Shown here piece after piece: positions 1-12,400 of a stretch of DNA of 64,000 nt. A program made the position numbers and the translations under genes. Source of the stretch: Providencia hangzhouensis (GTDB lineage Bacteria; Pseudomonadota; Gammaproteobacteria; Enterobacterales; Enterobacteriaceae); assembly GCF_029193595.2 (NCBI RefSeq), contig NZ_CP135052.1, forward strand, positions 3,224,001-3,288,000, read 5' to 3'. Within the stretch, counting starts at the first letter, position 1, and each line of letters opens with the position of its first letter. Under the pieces are notes generated by a model. The model was given only the letters and a program-made list of their open reading frames with translations. It was not told the DNA's origin and did no database searches.

Positions 1-551
<551 letters not shown>

Positions 552-564
552 TTAGGAATGATTC

Positions 565-1631
565 ATGAGCCAGAAAATTTTATTTATCGACCGTGATGGA
601 ACATTAATTACCGAGCCGCCAACTGACTTTCAAGTTGATAGTTTAAGTAAACTCGCCTTTGAAAAAGCAGTTATTCCTAGCTTACTTGCTCTGCAAAAAG
701 CCAATTACCGTTTAGTGATGATAACCAATCAAGACGGCTTAGGCACCGATAGCTTTCCAACAGCAGATTTCGAACCGCCTCATAATTTAATGATGCAGGT
801 ATTGGAGTCCCAAGGCGTTAAATTTGATGAAGTGTTAATTTGCCCACATAAGCCCGAAGATAACTGCACTTGCCGTAAACCTAAATTGCAGTTAGTTGAG
901 CGCTATTTAGACAGCAACGTATTAGACAGCGAAAACAGCTATGTGATTGGTGACCGTGAAACAGATATTCAATTAGCTAAAAATATGGGTATCAAAGGGT
1001 TACGTTATAACCCAACAGAACTTGACTGGGAGGCCATCACCCAGCAATTAACCAAACGCAACCGCCATGCACTGGTGAAGCGTGTAACAAAAGAAACCAA
1101 TATCCAAGTTGAAGTGTGGCTGGACCAAGAAGGCGGCAGCAAAATTAGTACTGGCGTAGGCTTCTTTGACCACATGTTAGACCAAATCGCGACTCACGGC
1201 GGTTTCCGGTTAAACATTGAAGTGAATGGCGATTTATTTATCGATGACCACCACACGGTTGAAGACACCGGTCTTGCACTAGGTGAAGCATTGAAAGTGG
1301 CACTGGGTGATAAACGCGGTATCGCACGTTTTGGTTTCGTTCTGCCAATGGATGAATGCCAAGCGCGCTGTGCACTGGATATTTCAGGTCGCCCGCACCT
1401 TGAATACAAGGCCGAGTTTAAATACCAACGCGTCGGTGACTTAAGCACAGAAATGATTGAGCACTTCTTTAGCTCACTTTCCTATGCCATGGGTTGCACA
1501 TTACACCTGAAAACCAAAGGGAAAAACGATCACCACAAAGCCGAAAGTTTGTTTAAAGTTTTCGGCCGCACATTGCGCCAAGCAATTCGTGTTGAAGGGG
1601 ATACGTTACCTAGCTCGAAAGGGGTTCTGTA

Positions 1632-1632
<1 letters not shown>
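565..1632 (+). CDS. hisB: Bifunctional histidinol-phosphatase / imidazoleglycerol-phosphate dehydratase
   Basis: Two-domain enzyme of 355 residues, the usual length of the enterobacterial fusion. The N-terminal HAD-type phosphatase has the FIDRDGT nucleophile motif at residues 7-13 and a zinc-binding Cys/His loop ([11 protein letters not shown], about residues 92-102). The C-terminal dehydratase starts near residue 167 and carries the metal-binding [13 protein letters not shown] and [10 protein letters not shown] segments plus a late DHHKAE. It performs two non-consecutive steps of histidine synthesis in the cytoplasm. The stop codon shares one base with the hisH start, so translation is probably coupled. 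Confidence 0.97.
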
Positions 1633-3719
<2,087 letters not shown>

Positions 3720-3726
<7 letters not shown>

Positions 3727-4331
3727 CCACAGAACAATGCAGCCAACTTGCATGGCAAAAAGTCGATAACCTGATGCCTGTTATCGTACAACACGCCGTT
3801 TCAGGTGACGTGCTAATGCTTGGGTATATGACCCCAGAAGCATTACAAGTCACTTTAGATAGCCGTAAAGTCACCTTTTTCTCTCGCACAAAACAACGTT
3901 TGTGGACGAAAGGCGAAACCTCCAATCATTTTCTAAATTTGGTGGATATCTACCCTGATTGTGACAGTGATACGCTACTGGCTCTCGCACTGCCGGATGG
4001 CCCTACTTGCCATAACGGTACACAAAGCTGCTTCGCGCCCGCACAAAGTGACTGGGGCTTTTTATTTGAGTTAGAAACATTACTCAAAGAGCGAAAAACC
4101 GCTTCTCCTGAAAGCTCCTATACCGCGCGTTTATATGCTAGCGGCACTAAACGTATTGCTCAAAAAGTGGGTGAAGAAGGTGTTGAAACCGCTCTGGCGG
4201 CAACCGTCAATGACCGCGCTGAATTGACTAACGAAGCCGCGGATTTGATGTACCACTTATTAGTCTTACTACAAGACCAAGAGCTGGATTTAAGCACGAT
4301 AATCAAACGGTTAAAAGAGCGTCATCAATAA
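3720..4331 (+). CDS. hisI: Bifunctional PRA-CH hydrolase / PRA-PH pyrophosphatase
   Basis: Last gene of the his operon, 203 residues (also called hisIE). The N-terminal half is the phosphoribosyl-AMP cyclohydrolase, with metal-binding residues in DCDSDTLL and the cysteine-containing [11 protein letters not shown]. The C-terminal half, from about residue 115, is the all-helical phosphoribosyl-ATP pyrophosphohydrolase, with [13 protein letters not shown] and the [14 protein letters not shown] segment. It catalyses steps 2 and 3 of histidine synthesis. A strong hairpin terminator follows a few bases after the stop. Confidence 0.97.
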
Positions 4332-4339
4332 ATAACAGG

Positions 4340-4366
4340 CTGCCAGCCTCGCTGGCAGTTTTATTT
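4340..4366 (+). terminator. Rho-independent terminator of the his operon
   Basis: GC-rich 8-bp stem CTGCCAGC / GCTGGCAG with a CTC loop, followed by TTTTATTTT. It begins 9 bases after the hisI stop and runs into the stop codon of the convergent binding-protein gene at 4366. Confidence 0.9.
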
Positions 4367-5361
4367 TATGGGTGCAAAATATTATCGATTTGCGCATCGC
4401 TCAATGAAATACCAAAGAATTTCAGATAGAAATCAGCCGTTTCTTGTTTCATATCGATATCCACAAAGCGCTCTGGGTACAGTGTTTGTGCTAGCCACAG
4501 AAACTGCAATGCCTCCTCTGACGTTTCTCGGCACCACCAAAACATTCCCTTTGGGTTCACATATACCTGCTGGTTTTTTACCGCGCTAATTGCTTTCCAT
4601 TGGGAAGATGTTCGTATGATATTAGCATCTTCTTTATTCATCGCCACAATCACATCAGGGTTTGCGCTAATAATGGTTTCTAACAAGACTTCACCAGAGT
4701 TATTTTTTTTGTCAGAAAACCAGGTTTCTGCCACGTTTTTCGCCCCTGCTAAATCCATCCAATCTTGATTTAATGATGGGCGGCCAGACGTAAATAACAC
4801 GTTCCCCATACTGTGGTATACCGTCCGTTTTTCTGCATCAGTGAGCCCTTTTAGTCGTTCATTAACTAATACGATATTACGGTCAAAATAGCGTTGATAT
4901 TCAATAGCTTTACTTTGCGCATCAGGGCCCAGCTCTTTTGCTGTGGCTTGAACCCTTTCTTGTAACGATTTTAATGAATTCGCTGGGTATTCAACCACTT
5001 TCACCCCTGCATTTTCTAATAAATCACGTTGTGGGACTTCCATTCCTTTAGCAATGAACAGTAACTCCGTACGTAATGAAATGATTTGTTCTGGGTTTAA
5101 TTGATTGCTAATACTGATCACTGGAACATCATCAATATTTGGCAGCATTTGGCGAAACAACGGAATTTTTTTCGCAATCATCGAGGTACCGACAATTTGC
5201 TCACCGTAACCTAGCATCATAATAATGGTATTTTGTGCTGGCCACGGTGTTGCAATACGCAATTCGGGGTTATCTGTCTTCGCCTGTATTGCGCTACTCA
5301 TTAGTAGTCCAAACAGTAAAATGACCGATTGCAGAAAAATGGTTTTTCTCATATTTTTCAC
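4366..5361 (-). CDS. Periplasmic substrate-binding protein, iron-siderophore/cobalamin (FepB/BtuF) class
   Basis: 331-residue protein with a Sec signal peptide (MKNMRKTIFLQSVILLFGLLMSS...), probably cleaved near AIQA. The TroA-like two-lobe fold is indicated by RIATPWPAQNTIIMMLG near the N-terminus, a middle helix, and the late NPDVIVAMN and QQVYVNPKGMFWWC segments typical of metal-chelate binding proteins. The ligand cannot be read from sequence. I prefer the GTG start, which has AAGGTG 7 bases upstream; an ATG three codons later is possible. It lies 46 bases downstream of a TonB-dependent receptor, so the two probably serve the same substrate. No permease or ATPase gene is adjacent. Confidence 0.85.
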   Translation of the reverse strand: MKNMRKTIFLQSVILLFGLLMSSAIQAKTDNPELRIATPWPAQNTIIMMLGYGEQIVGTSMIAKKIPLFRQMLPNIDDVPVISISNQLNPEQIISLRTELLFIAKGMEVPQRDLLENAGVKVVEYPANSLKSLQERVQATAKELGPDAQSKAIEYQRYFDRNIVLVNERLKGLTDAEKRTVYHSMGNVLFTSGRPSLNQDWMDLAGAKNVAETWFSDKKNNSGEVLLETIISANPDVIVAMNKEDANIIRTSSQWKAISAVKNQQVYVNPKGMFWWCRETSEEALQFLWLAQTLYPERFVDIDMKQETADFYLKFFGISLSDAQIDNILHP

Positions 5362-5387
5362 GCCGTTTCACCTTAACGTAAAACGGC
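5362..5387 (-). promoter_or_regulatory. Small hairpin placing the ribosome-binding site of the binding-protein gene in its loop
   Basis: Inverted repeat GCCGTTT / AAACGGC (5362-5368 and 5381-5387) between the receptor stop and the binding-protein start. Read on the minus strand, the presumed Shine-Dalgarno AAGGTG sits in the loop and the GTG start directly follows the stem. A role in translation control is inference only. Confidence 0.35.
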
Positions 5388-5407
5388 ATACTCCTAGACT
5401 GTTATAA

Positions 5408-7585
5408 TTAGAAATCAAACGTAACCGTTGCGCGAACTTCACGGCCTGAACCTAAAAAAGCACTTCCCCCTTTCCCTTCTCCATTGATACCTGATGGAAA
5501 AATGGAAGCCCAATAGCGCTCATCCGTTACGTTATTGACGGATAATCTGACCGTCGTTGGAACTTGATTGATTTTTGTACTATAACGAGTTCCTAAATCC
5601 AATGTTGTGTAGCTACCTGCCCAACTAGTATTGGTGTCATTAGCAGCTCGTTTTCCTGTATAGTGCACATTAGCGCTGTACACCAGTTCTGGCATTGTCG
5701 GTAAACTGTATTCCACTAACATATTGGCTTGAACTTTCGGCACACCAACGACACGTTTATCACGCGTTGTCGTGAACTTGGTATCTTTGAGTTTTGGATC
5801 TAAGAAAGTCACGCCGCTATAGACATTTAGCCCTTGCCAAACATGGCCGGTTGCCGTGAGCTCTAGCCCTCGGTTTACTTGTTCACCTTGTTTGCGGAAC
5901 ACGTTGTCATCCCCCGCGTAGGCAAATGGCCGCTCCAAATGGAATACCGCAGCACTAAGGTTTAAATCTGCTACATCGGCTTTAATACCCAATTCATATT
6001 GTTTGCTACGATAAGGGTCTAAAGTCTGCCCTTCATTTTTCAGGTTTTGATTCATCGGCGCGGTATCCCCCTCTTCTAACGAATCAGCATAGCTAATATA
6101 AGTCATCACCTGAGGGGTAATTTTATACATCAATGCTGCTTGAGGGCTGAGGCCATGGTCATTGGTCTGGCTGGTTTTGTGGTTTTGTTTATCAAAGCTA
6201 CGGCTTTCAATCCAACTTTGGCTGAGATAAAACATGGCTGACCATTGTGGACCAAATGTGATTGTGTCACCGATAGTGATACTTTGTTGGCTGTTTTCAG
6301 CTGATTTATAACGAGAACCTCCCGTATGAATTTTGCCATCAGATGGCTCTTCCATTGGCGAAGGACGGTACATATTGGTTTGCCCTAAATCACGTCTCAC
6401 ACTCTTGTCTTTTGCACTATAAATCGACCAAACATAACCATTCGTCGCTAATGATAAATCATGACCAATAGAGCCCGTGTCTACATGACCATTAATTACC
6501 ACTGAATTACTCAACACACGAAAACGTCCCGATGCGGGGGAATCACTTAATGAGCGGCTAATGGTTCCATTGTTATCTTGAATGGCACTCGTCACCGTAC
6601 GCATCGCCCTATCCGCTTGCTGATAACCAATTGCCGCTTTTAGTGTCCAATCCTCATTAAAATCATGAATTAATCGAGTACTAACGGTATCAGTGGTTAA
6701 ATCATTTCCTGCGGTATGCAATGCTAAATTTTTATCTTGTGGATTAGGTGATTTTGGTAATTTGATAGCAGAGCCATAACTAAAACTACCCACATAACCT
6801 TTTTGCACAAAATTATAGTGGCTGGCATTAAACTGAAGCTGTGTACCCGGTTGAATATTCCAATCAAGCGCCACAGAGGCTAACTTACGGCGTAATGTGC
6901 TCTCTTTAAGGCTGCCTGTTCCCTCTTCATCCAACAAATTAAGGCGATATCCAAAACGTTTATCAGCATCAAAATAACCACCTAAATCAGCATGGCCACT
7001 ATAGGCATTACGGCTTTGGTAACCTAAAGAAAAACGCTGAATATCTTCAGGGCGTTTTGTGGTGAAATTAAACTGCCCTGCGGGACTTGCAGGGCCATAC
7101 AATGCCCCCGTCAAGCTATTAATAATGTCCACTCTATCCAACATTTCCACGGGGAATGCCGTTGTTGACACCATATACAGGTCATCAAGCCGGCTATTCG
7201 TCACCACGCCACCTTGCATGCCTCGGCTTTGTGGACGCCCGACATCCATCCCTCCACGGGCTTGCATTTGTGTACTTGGCGCATATTTCAATAACTCACT
7301 CAAACTTTTAACTTGTTGATTATTAATTATTTCGCGGCTAATCGTGGTTGTAGAATATGGCGTATCAATCCACTCACGGTTGCCTAATGGACCAATATCA
7401 ATTTGCGATGTGAAAAAGCCAGCGCCAGCCTGTGCTTCCATGGTTACATCACTTGGCGCTGCGGTGACTAACATTCTATCTTGCTTAGGTTTAGCCAGTT
7501 GCTCAGAAACTTGTGCTGCAGCAATAGACGGTGCGATCCCTGCAATAAGCGGCATAATGAGATATAAATTAAATTTACGAGTCAT
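5408..7585 (-). CDS. TonB-dependent siderophore-type outer membrane receptor
   Basis: 725-residue protein with signal peptide (cleavage likely after PSIAAA). An N-terminal plug domain starts around residue 75 (ISREIINNQQVKSLSELL, then the RGM segments and LYGPASPAGQFN), followed by a 22-strand beta-barrel ending in the outer-membrane signature VTFDF with terminal Phe. A TonB-box-like stretch DRMLVTAAP lies near residue 36. The plug motifs fit the siderophore (FhuA/FpvA-like) receptors. It is the first gene of a two-gene unit with the periplasmic binding protein. The ligand is unknown; no siderophore synthesis genes are in view. Confidence 0.9.
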   Translation of the reverse strand: MTRKFNLYLIMPLIAGIAPSIAAAQVSEQLAKPKQDRMLVTAAPSDVTMEAQAGAGFFTSQIDIGPLGNREWIDTPYSTTTISREIINNQQVKSLSELLKYAPSTQMQARGGMDVGRPQSRGMQGGVVTNSRLDDLYMVSTTAFPVEMLDRVDIINSLTGALYGPASPAGQFNFTTKRPEDIQRFSLGYQSRNAYSGHADLGGYFDADKRFGYRLNLLDEEGTGSLKESTLRRKLASVALDWNIQPGTQLQFNASHYNFVQKGYVGSFSYGSAIKLPKSPNPQDKNLALHTAGNDLTTDTVSTRLIHDFNEDWTLKAAIGYQQADRAMRTVTSAIQDNNGTISRSLSDSPASGRFRVLSNSVVINGHVDTGSIGHDLSLATNGYVWSIYSAKDKSVRRDLGQTNMYRPSPMEEPSDGKIHTGGSRYKSAENSQQSITIGDTITFGPQWSAMFYLSQSWIESRSFDKQNHKTSQTNDHGLSPQAALMYKITPQVMTYISYADSLEEGDTAPMNQNLKNEGQTLDPYRSKQYELGIKADVADLNLSAAVFHLERPFAYAGDDNVFRKQGEQVNRGLELTATGHVWQGLNVYSGVTFLDPKLKDTKFTTTRDKRVVGVPKVQANMLVEYSLPTMPELVYSANVHYTGKRAANDTNTSWAGSYTTLDLGTRYSTKINQVPTTVRLSVNNVTDERYWASIFPSGINGEGKGGSAFLGSGREVRATVTFDF

Positions 7586-7916
7586 ATTATCTTTTCGTTA
7601 TATAAAATTTTATATTACCGATAATAAAATGCAGCGTAAATGATCAATCTCAACTCTTAACAAGATGCATTCTCAGCCAGAATAAAGAAAATAAAAAAAA
7701 TAACTCATTGATTTTATTATAGATAACTGACTCACCAGAAGATATGATAATAAAACCCAAAAATAGATTAACAATATAGTTAAAAACCGCATCTGATATG
7801 AAATTTATAATATTTCCCAAATTTATAGTTTTTAGTTCGCTATATTTCGCAGTTGTATCTCTTAATTAACTTGTTATCATTCCTTGTCATTGATGTGGTT
7901 TTAAAGGGAAAAAACA
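7586..7916. other. AT-rich divergent intergenic region (receptor / yeaK)
   Basis: 331 bases upstream of both the TonB receptor (minus) and yeaK (plus). A perfect 16-bp palindrome, ATATAAAATTTTATAT at 7600-7615, sits 15 bases before the receptor start and could be an operator or an mRNA hairpin. No convincing Fur box was seen, although one would be expected for an iron receptor. No ORF with a ribosome-binding site was found in the gap. Confidence 0.4.
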
Positions 7917-8414
7917 GTGTCTGAAAATTCTATTTTTATGCAACTCACACAGTTACTTGATAAAAATAATGCAAAATATCGTGTGATGGAGCACCCCACA
8001 GCAGGGAAATCGGAAGAAGTGGCAAAAATACGTGGCACGCAGCTTGGGCAAGGGGCAAAAGGACTAGTATGCCATGTAAAAGGAAATGGGATCCGCCAAC
8101 ACGTACTGGCAATTTTACCTGCTGATAAACAGGCTGATTTAAGTAAGGTTGCCATAGCCATTGGTGGAACCCGCGCATCTTTAGCAAGCCCAAAGGAAGT
8201 CGATGAGCTCACGCAATGTGTGTTCGGGGCTATTCCGCCTTTTAGTTTTCACCCTAATTTAAAGTTAATTGCTGACCCACTATTATTTGAACGTTTTGAG
8301 GAACTCGCCTTTAATGCAGGTACATTAGAGCGCTCTATTATTTTAAATACCGAAGATTATCAAAGAATAGCCGCGCCGACTTTAGTTGAGTTTATTCGCA
8401 TAGAAGAAAATTAG
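7917..8414 (+). CDS. yeaK: YbaK/ProX-type mischarged aminoacyl-tRNA deacylase (YeaK)
   Basis: 165-residue single-domain protein of the YbaK/aminoacyl-tRNA deacylase family. It matches E. coli YeaK almost throughout as I remember it (GQGAKGLVCHVKGNG, GGTRASLASP, VFGAIPPFSFHP, DPLLFERF). The family hydrolyses wrongly charged aminoacyl-tRNA in trans; YeaK is thought to act on serine/threonine mischarging. Start is GTG with AAAGGGA about 8 bases upstream. The gene is monocistronic, divergent from the receptor. Confidence 0.88.
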   Translation: MSENSIFMQLTQLLDKNNAKYRVMEHPTAGKSEEVAKIRGTQLGQGAKGLVCHVKGNGIRQHVLAILPADKQADLSKVAIAIGGTRASLASPKEVDELTQCVFGAIPPFSFHPNLKLIADPLLFERFEELAFNAGTLERSIILNTEDYQRIAAPTLVEFIRIEEN

Positions 8415-8423
8415 TTTTGTATT

Positions 8424-8449
8424 AAAAAAGGGTATTCCACAGAATACCC
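8424..8449 (-). terminator. Terminator of the acetyltransferase gene
   Basis: Stem GGGTATTC / GAATACCC with a CACA loop; on the minus strand it is followed by six T. It lies 15 bases past the acetyltransferase stop and just after the convergent yeaK stop, so it may serve both directions. Confidence 0.7.
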
Positions 8450-8463
8450 ATCAATAAGTAAAA

Positions 8464-9105
8464 CTAACTCATCAATCGCTGATCATATTCCTGACTGGCA
8501 TTTTTTAATGCCACAAAATCGGAATCACAAATAAACCGCTTTAGTGCGATAAATTTTTCCTCTGGCCAATCATAAATTTTCAATGCGAGTAGTTCAGTAA
8601 TAATATCTGGCGGAAAACGATATTTTATTACCTTAGCGGGATTTCCGCCTACAATACAATAAGGCTCAACGTCTTTAATTACCACGCTATTCGTTGCAAT
8701 AACTGCGCCTTCACCAATTTTAACACCCGGCATGATAAAGGCACGCATGCCAACCCAGGCTCCGTCGCCAATCACTGTGTCGCCTTTTCCTACATAAGCT
8801 TCTTCAATAAATTCAAGAAAAGGATATAAGCAAAACCAATCCATTCGGTGAGTATGGTTCCCTCCCATTAATATCACAGCTTCGCTACCAATACAGACAT
8901 AATCACCGATATAAAGTTGGTCAACATTCCATGCTAGCTGCCAGTCTCGGCTTTGTTCATCACCTTGTAAATAACGCACAACTGACTGCTCAAAACCGTT
9001 ATCCCAACAGTCGCTGTAATAACTATGCCTACCTTTGATATGGATATTGGGGTTTTGTACAACCTCATGAAGTAGCTCATATTTCGACCAATGCTTTTGA
9101 TTCAT
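8464..9105 (-). CDS. CatB-like (type B) xenobiotic O-acetyltransferase, left-handed beta-helix
   Basis: 213-residue hexapeptide-repeat acyltransferase. The repeats run from YIGDYVCIGS (about residue 66) to VVIKDVEPYCIVGGNPAKVIKYRF (about residues 141-164). The family catalytic histidine is in GGNHTHRMDW. Length and architecture match type B chloramphenicol/streptogramin acetyltransferases, which form trimers and use acetyl-CoA. It is divergent from plasmid catB genes, so the real substrate could be another hydroxyl compound. Start ATG at 9105 has AAAAGG about 9 bases upstream. The 5' leader contains two consecutive hairpins and a 15-codon ORF. Confidence 0.85.
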   Translation of the reverse strand: MNQKHWSKYELLHEVVQNPNIHIKGRHSYYSDCWDNGFEQSVVRYLQGDEQSRDWQLAWNVDQLYIGDYVCIGSEAVILMGGNHTHRMDWFCLYPFLEFIEEAYVGKGDTVIGDGAWVGMRAFIMPGVKIGEGAVIATNSVVIKDVEPYCIVGGNPAKVIKYRFPPDIITELLALKIYDWPEEKFIALKRFICDSDFVALKNASQEYDQRLMS

Positions 9106-9133
9106 GGCACTAAACCTTTTAATTCGTTTATAT

Positions 9134-9181
9134 TTACCATAGAACGCATTCTATGGTGATGTATCCGCGTTCAAAATACAT
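9134..9181 (-). promoter_or_regulatory. Possible 15-codon leader ORF with two hairpins upstream of the acetyltransferase gene
   Basis: Minus-strand ORF reading MYFERGYITIECVLW then TAA, ending 28 bases before the acetyltransferase start. It is almost exactly covered by two inverted repeats: a 9-bp stem GTGATGTAT/ATACATCAC (9156-9164 with 9176-9184) and a 9-bp stem ACCATAGAA/TTCTATGGT (9136-9144 with 9149-9157) that share two bases. Drug-inducible cat genes elsewhere use leader-peptide attenuation, which makes this notable. However, the leader has no clear ribosome-binding site, and the gene's own site at 9115-9120 is outside the stems. The repeats could instead be operators. Confidence 0.35.
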
Positions 9182-9406
9182 CACACTAAGTAATCATTGG
9201 CTTTTTTAGTAATGAGTTATTCATTTTAACCTCACTAATTCAAATAATATTAATTTCCTCACTCATGGTGAGCACTCCAATACTTAGAGTAGCATTTAGG
9301 AGTAACTATTAAACCATTCATCTTTTTTTAAAAGATATTTTATCTTACCATCAAATAAAAATTTGACTAGGATCTACGAAACAACAAATAGAGAAGATGA
9401 TATTTT

Positions 9407-12400
9407 ATGCCAAATAAAAACTTAAGTACAACTTCACCATCATTATTGATTAACAGCTTCAAAAACCATATTTTATCAATAGGAAACAATGATTATTATA
9501 TAGATGCTATAAATAAGTCCAACTCCATTCTAGATTATTGGCATTTAATAACAGAAATAAACAAATCCTTCGGTAATCTCTCATTTTTTGAAAATGGGAA
9601 AACCAATCATTACTTTAATAACAACCAGCACTCTAGTGATGTAGATGGTGAATTAAAAGGAAATGTATTTTTCGCCCAAGCTAATATTATTCCATCTAAA
9701 CTCCATATAGATGGAGATAGTAAGCCTAAACTAGTTAAGGAACGTAAGACTTTAATTATGTTTAAACCGCATACTCATATCCCAGAAGAAAATCCAATTC
9801 AATTAAACATTTATGATAAAAATCATAATTTAATCATGCAAAAATCGCTATCTCCCGCATCTAAACTACCAAAAATTGCAGATAATAGTATAAGAGAAAC
9901 TAATTTATTACCTCGTGATTTCAAATCACCGGTAAATTTCGACCTTGTCATGAGATCTAATAGTGAATTAATTGAAATATCCAAAAATCAAAATTACTTA
10001 CACGAAACAATTTTAGATAATAACAAAATAAATTTAAAACTTAATCATAACAATATAAAAACACCTTTCATTCTAAATAATAGCATCAAATATAAAGGTA
10101 AAACTATAAAATTACACAACACTGACAATAACGATATTGAAGTTAATTATGGCAATAACACTTCTATATTACCGTCAAAATCATCCACCCTTTTTATATG
10201 TGATGAAAATGGACATTGGCTAACAAAAAATGATGCTAAACAAATAAAATATTACAGCCCCCCTAGAAAAGCACCCTCAAATACTCTTCCAATTATTTAT
10301 TTTGAAATTGGAAACCTGCCAGATATCGATATAAATAAAATAGACGCAGATTTTTTTGAGAAAAATCTAGAAGAAAACCCCACCTTAAAAATAATGAAAA
10401 TGGATTATGACAGAGTCAAAAAATTCACGCTAAAAAAAAATAAAAAATTCACATCTAAAAAAATAATTTTCACATCAGAAGCTAAAGAGTCAACATTCAT
10501 CCACACTACAAATAAAGTTTTCGAGCTAAAAAAAGACAGTGTATTATTATTCCATTGTAATTCAGATGGCAAATGGGAAAACATTCCTATTTCTTCTAGT
10601 AACACATCAAAAATCAACAACTCATACCCTAATAAATTTGATCTAACTTTAGATGAAAATGAATTAATCATTGAGGCTTCGAAAAAAAGAAATTATTTAA
10701 ATAATCTAATAAAGAATAATGACTCAATAAAAATATTGACTAGTGATGGTAATTGGAGTCGTGACTTCACATTAAATAAAAATGATGCATTCCATAATAA
10801 GAAAATACTGTTTAGCTCTAATGCATCGTATAACAGTTACATTCATTATGGAAAAAACACTATAAAGTTACAAACAGGTGAAAACGTCCTTTTTGTCTAT
10901 GATTTAGATAAAAAATGGATCCCTATTAATCAGAATAACAAAGAAAATTTCATTAGCAACTTGGAATATATAGATAAAACATGGTCTACTACAATCCCAA
11001 AAGAATATATCCATCCAGAAATAAAACTTGAATTTAATTATCAAGGTCAGAAAAGTACATTATCTAACATTGATGTAGGTGCCCCAAATGAATTACTCAT
11101 TAATACTTTTGATATCGGGTTACTTACACCACCAAGAAATGAACATCTTTTCCTAAATAAATTCGAACTAAATCGCCAATATTATCAAACGATCCCGGTA
11201 AAAAAATTAATTGTCTCCCGCTACGAACCTATCCATTTGTTAAAAGTGGTCATGCCTAATGGCCAAGTATTTACAGATAATGCACCGGATGAAGGAGGAG
11301 GCCATAGTGGCAGCATGCGAGAGTGGATCACTAAATCTTTTTATGCTAATGGTGTTAACACCGCAAATTATGGCATAAATAGTTCAGCTCCAGATGCTGA
11401 TTCCTTTGTTCCAACCTCCCAGATAACTGCCTATAACTCTGTCGGAATGTATAAAAATGGTAGAGTCGTCCACGGCTGGTCTGGTGGTGGAGGTAAAGCA
11501 ACATTAAATAGGACAGATAGTAATGAGCTTAGCCATGAATTCGGTCACAATTTTGGTTTAGGTGATTATCATGGGGGAGATGAAGGCGGCTCCCATGCAG
11601 TTGCAAATAAAAAAAATTCAACCTGGCTATGGGATTCAGATAATAACTATTTTATTCCCAATATATACCAAGATGGTAAATTAAATCATGACGCAATGAG
11701 TGGAGGCGAATTTTATGATACTCGTTACAACGCTTATACTGCTTATACGCCTAACTCTTTCATTGCAATTCAAAATAGATTAGAAAGTAAATATGTATTT
11801 AGTACAGAATCAAAAACAGGATATAAAAAATGGGATCCAAAAACAAAAGAGATGGTAGATGCATATTTAGAACTATCACAATTCAATACCGTCGAGTTTA
11901 CTGCAATAAATGGCTCAGATATTACAACTAACGATTTAAATTCACTATTTAAAAAAAATAAAAATATTATTATTTATAATGGAAATGGTTATCACGCCCC
12001 AAAAATCAACATTCCATTAGCAAATGAAAATAATAAAAATGCTATTTTAAGAATAGAATCAGTCGCGGATTACAATAGTGAGCTTCATGTTAACAACAAG
12101 ATTAAATTAATCAAAAAAAATGATTCAATTTGTTATATTTCAGATGGCTACACTTGGAATCGAAAAGATAACAATGAAACAATCCTCTATAAAGTTCCCT
12201 ATAAACAAGGAGTGCCTGTTGTGACCTTAATGGGGTTCTATGACCCTAAAGACGTAATCGATAGCTATATCTACCCTTCTTTATATGGTTCTTATGGTAT
12301 GGTTTATAGCCATGATAAAAAAATAGACACTCAAATGCCATATTTAGAGGTTATTTTTGAAGATGGGACAATAAGCCAGTACCAACTTCATAACTTCCGT

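Noticed and set aside
7620..7700. Possible Fur box before the TonB receptor
   Set aside because: Several GAGAAT and TTATCATT-like fragments are present but none makes a 19-bp or 7-1-7 match.
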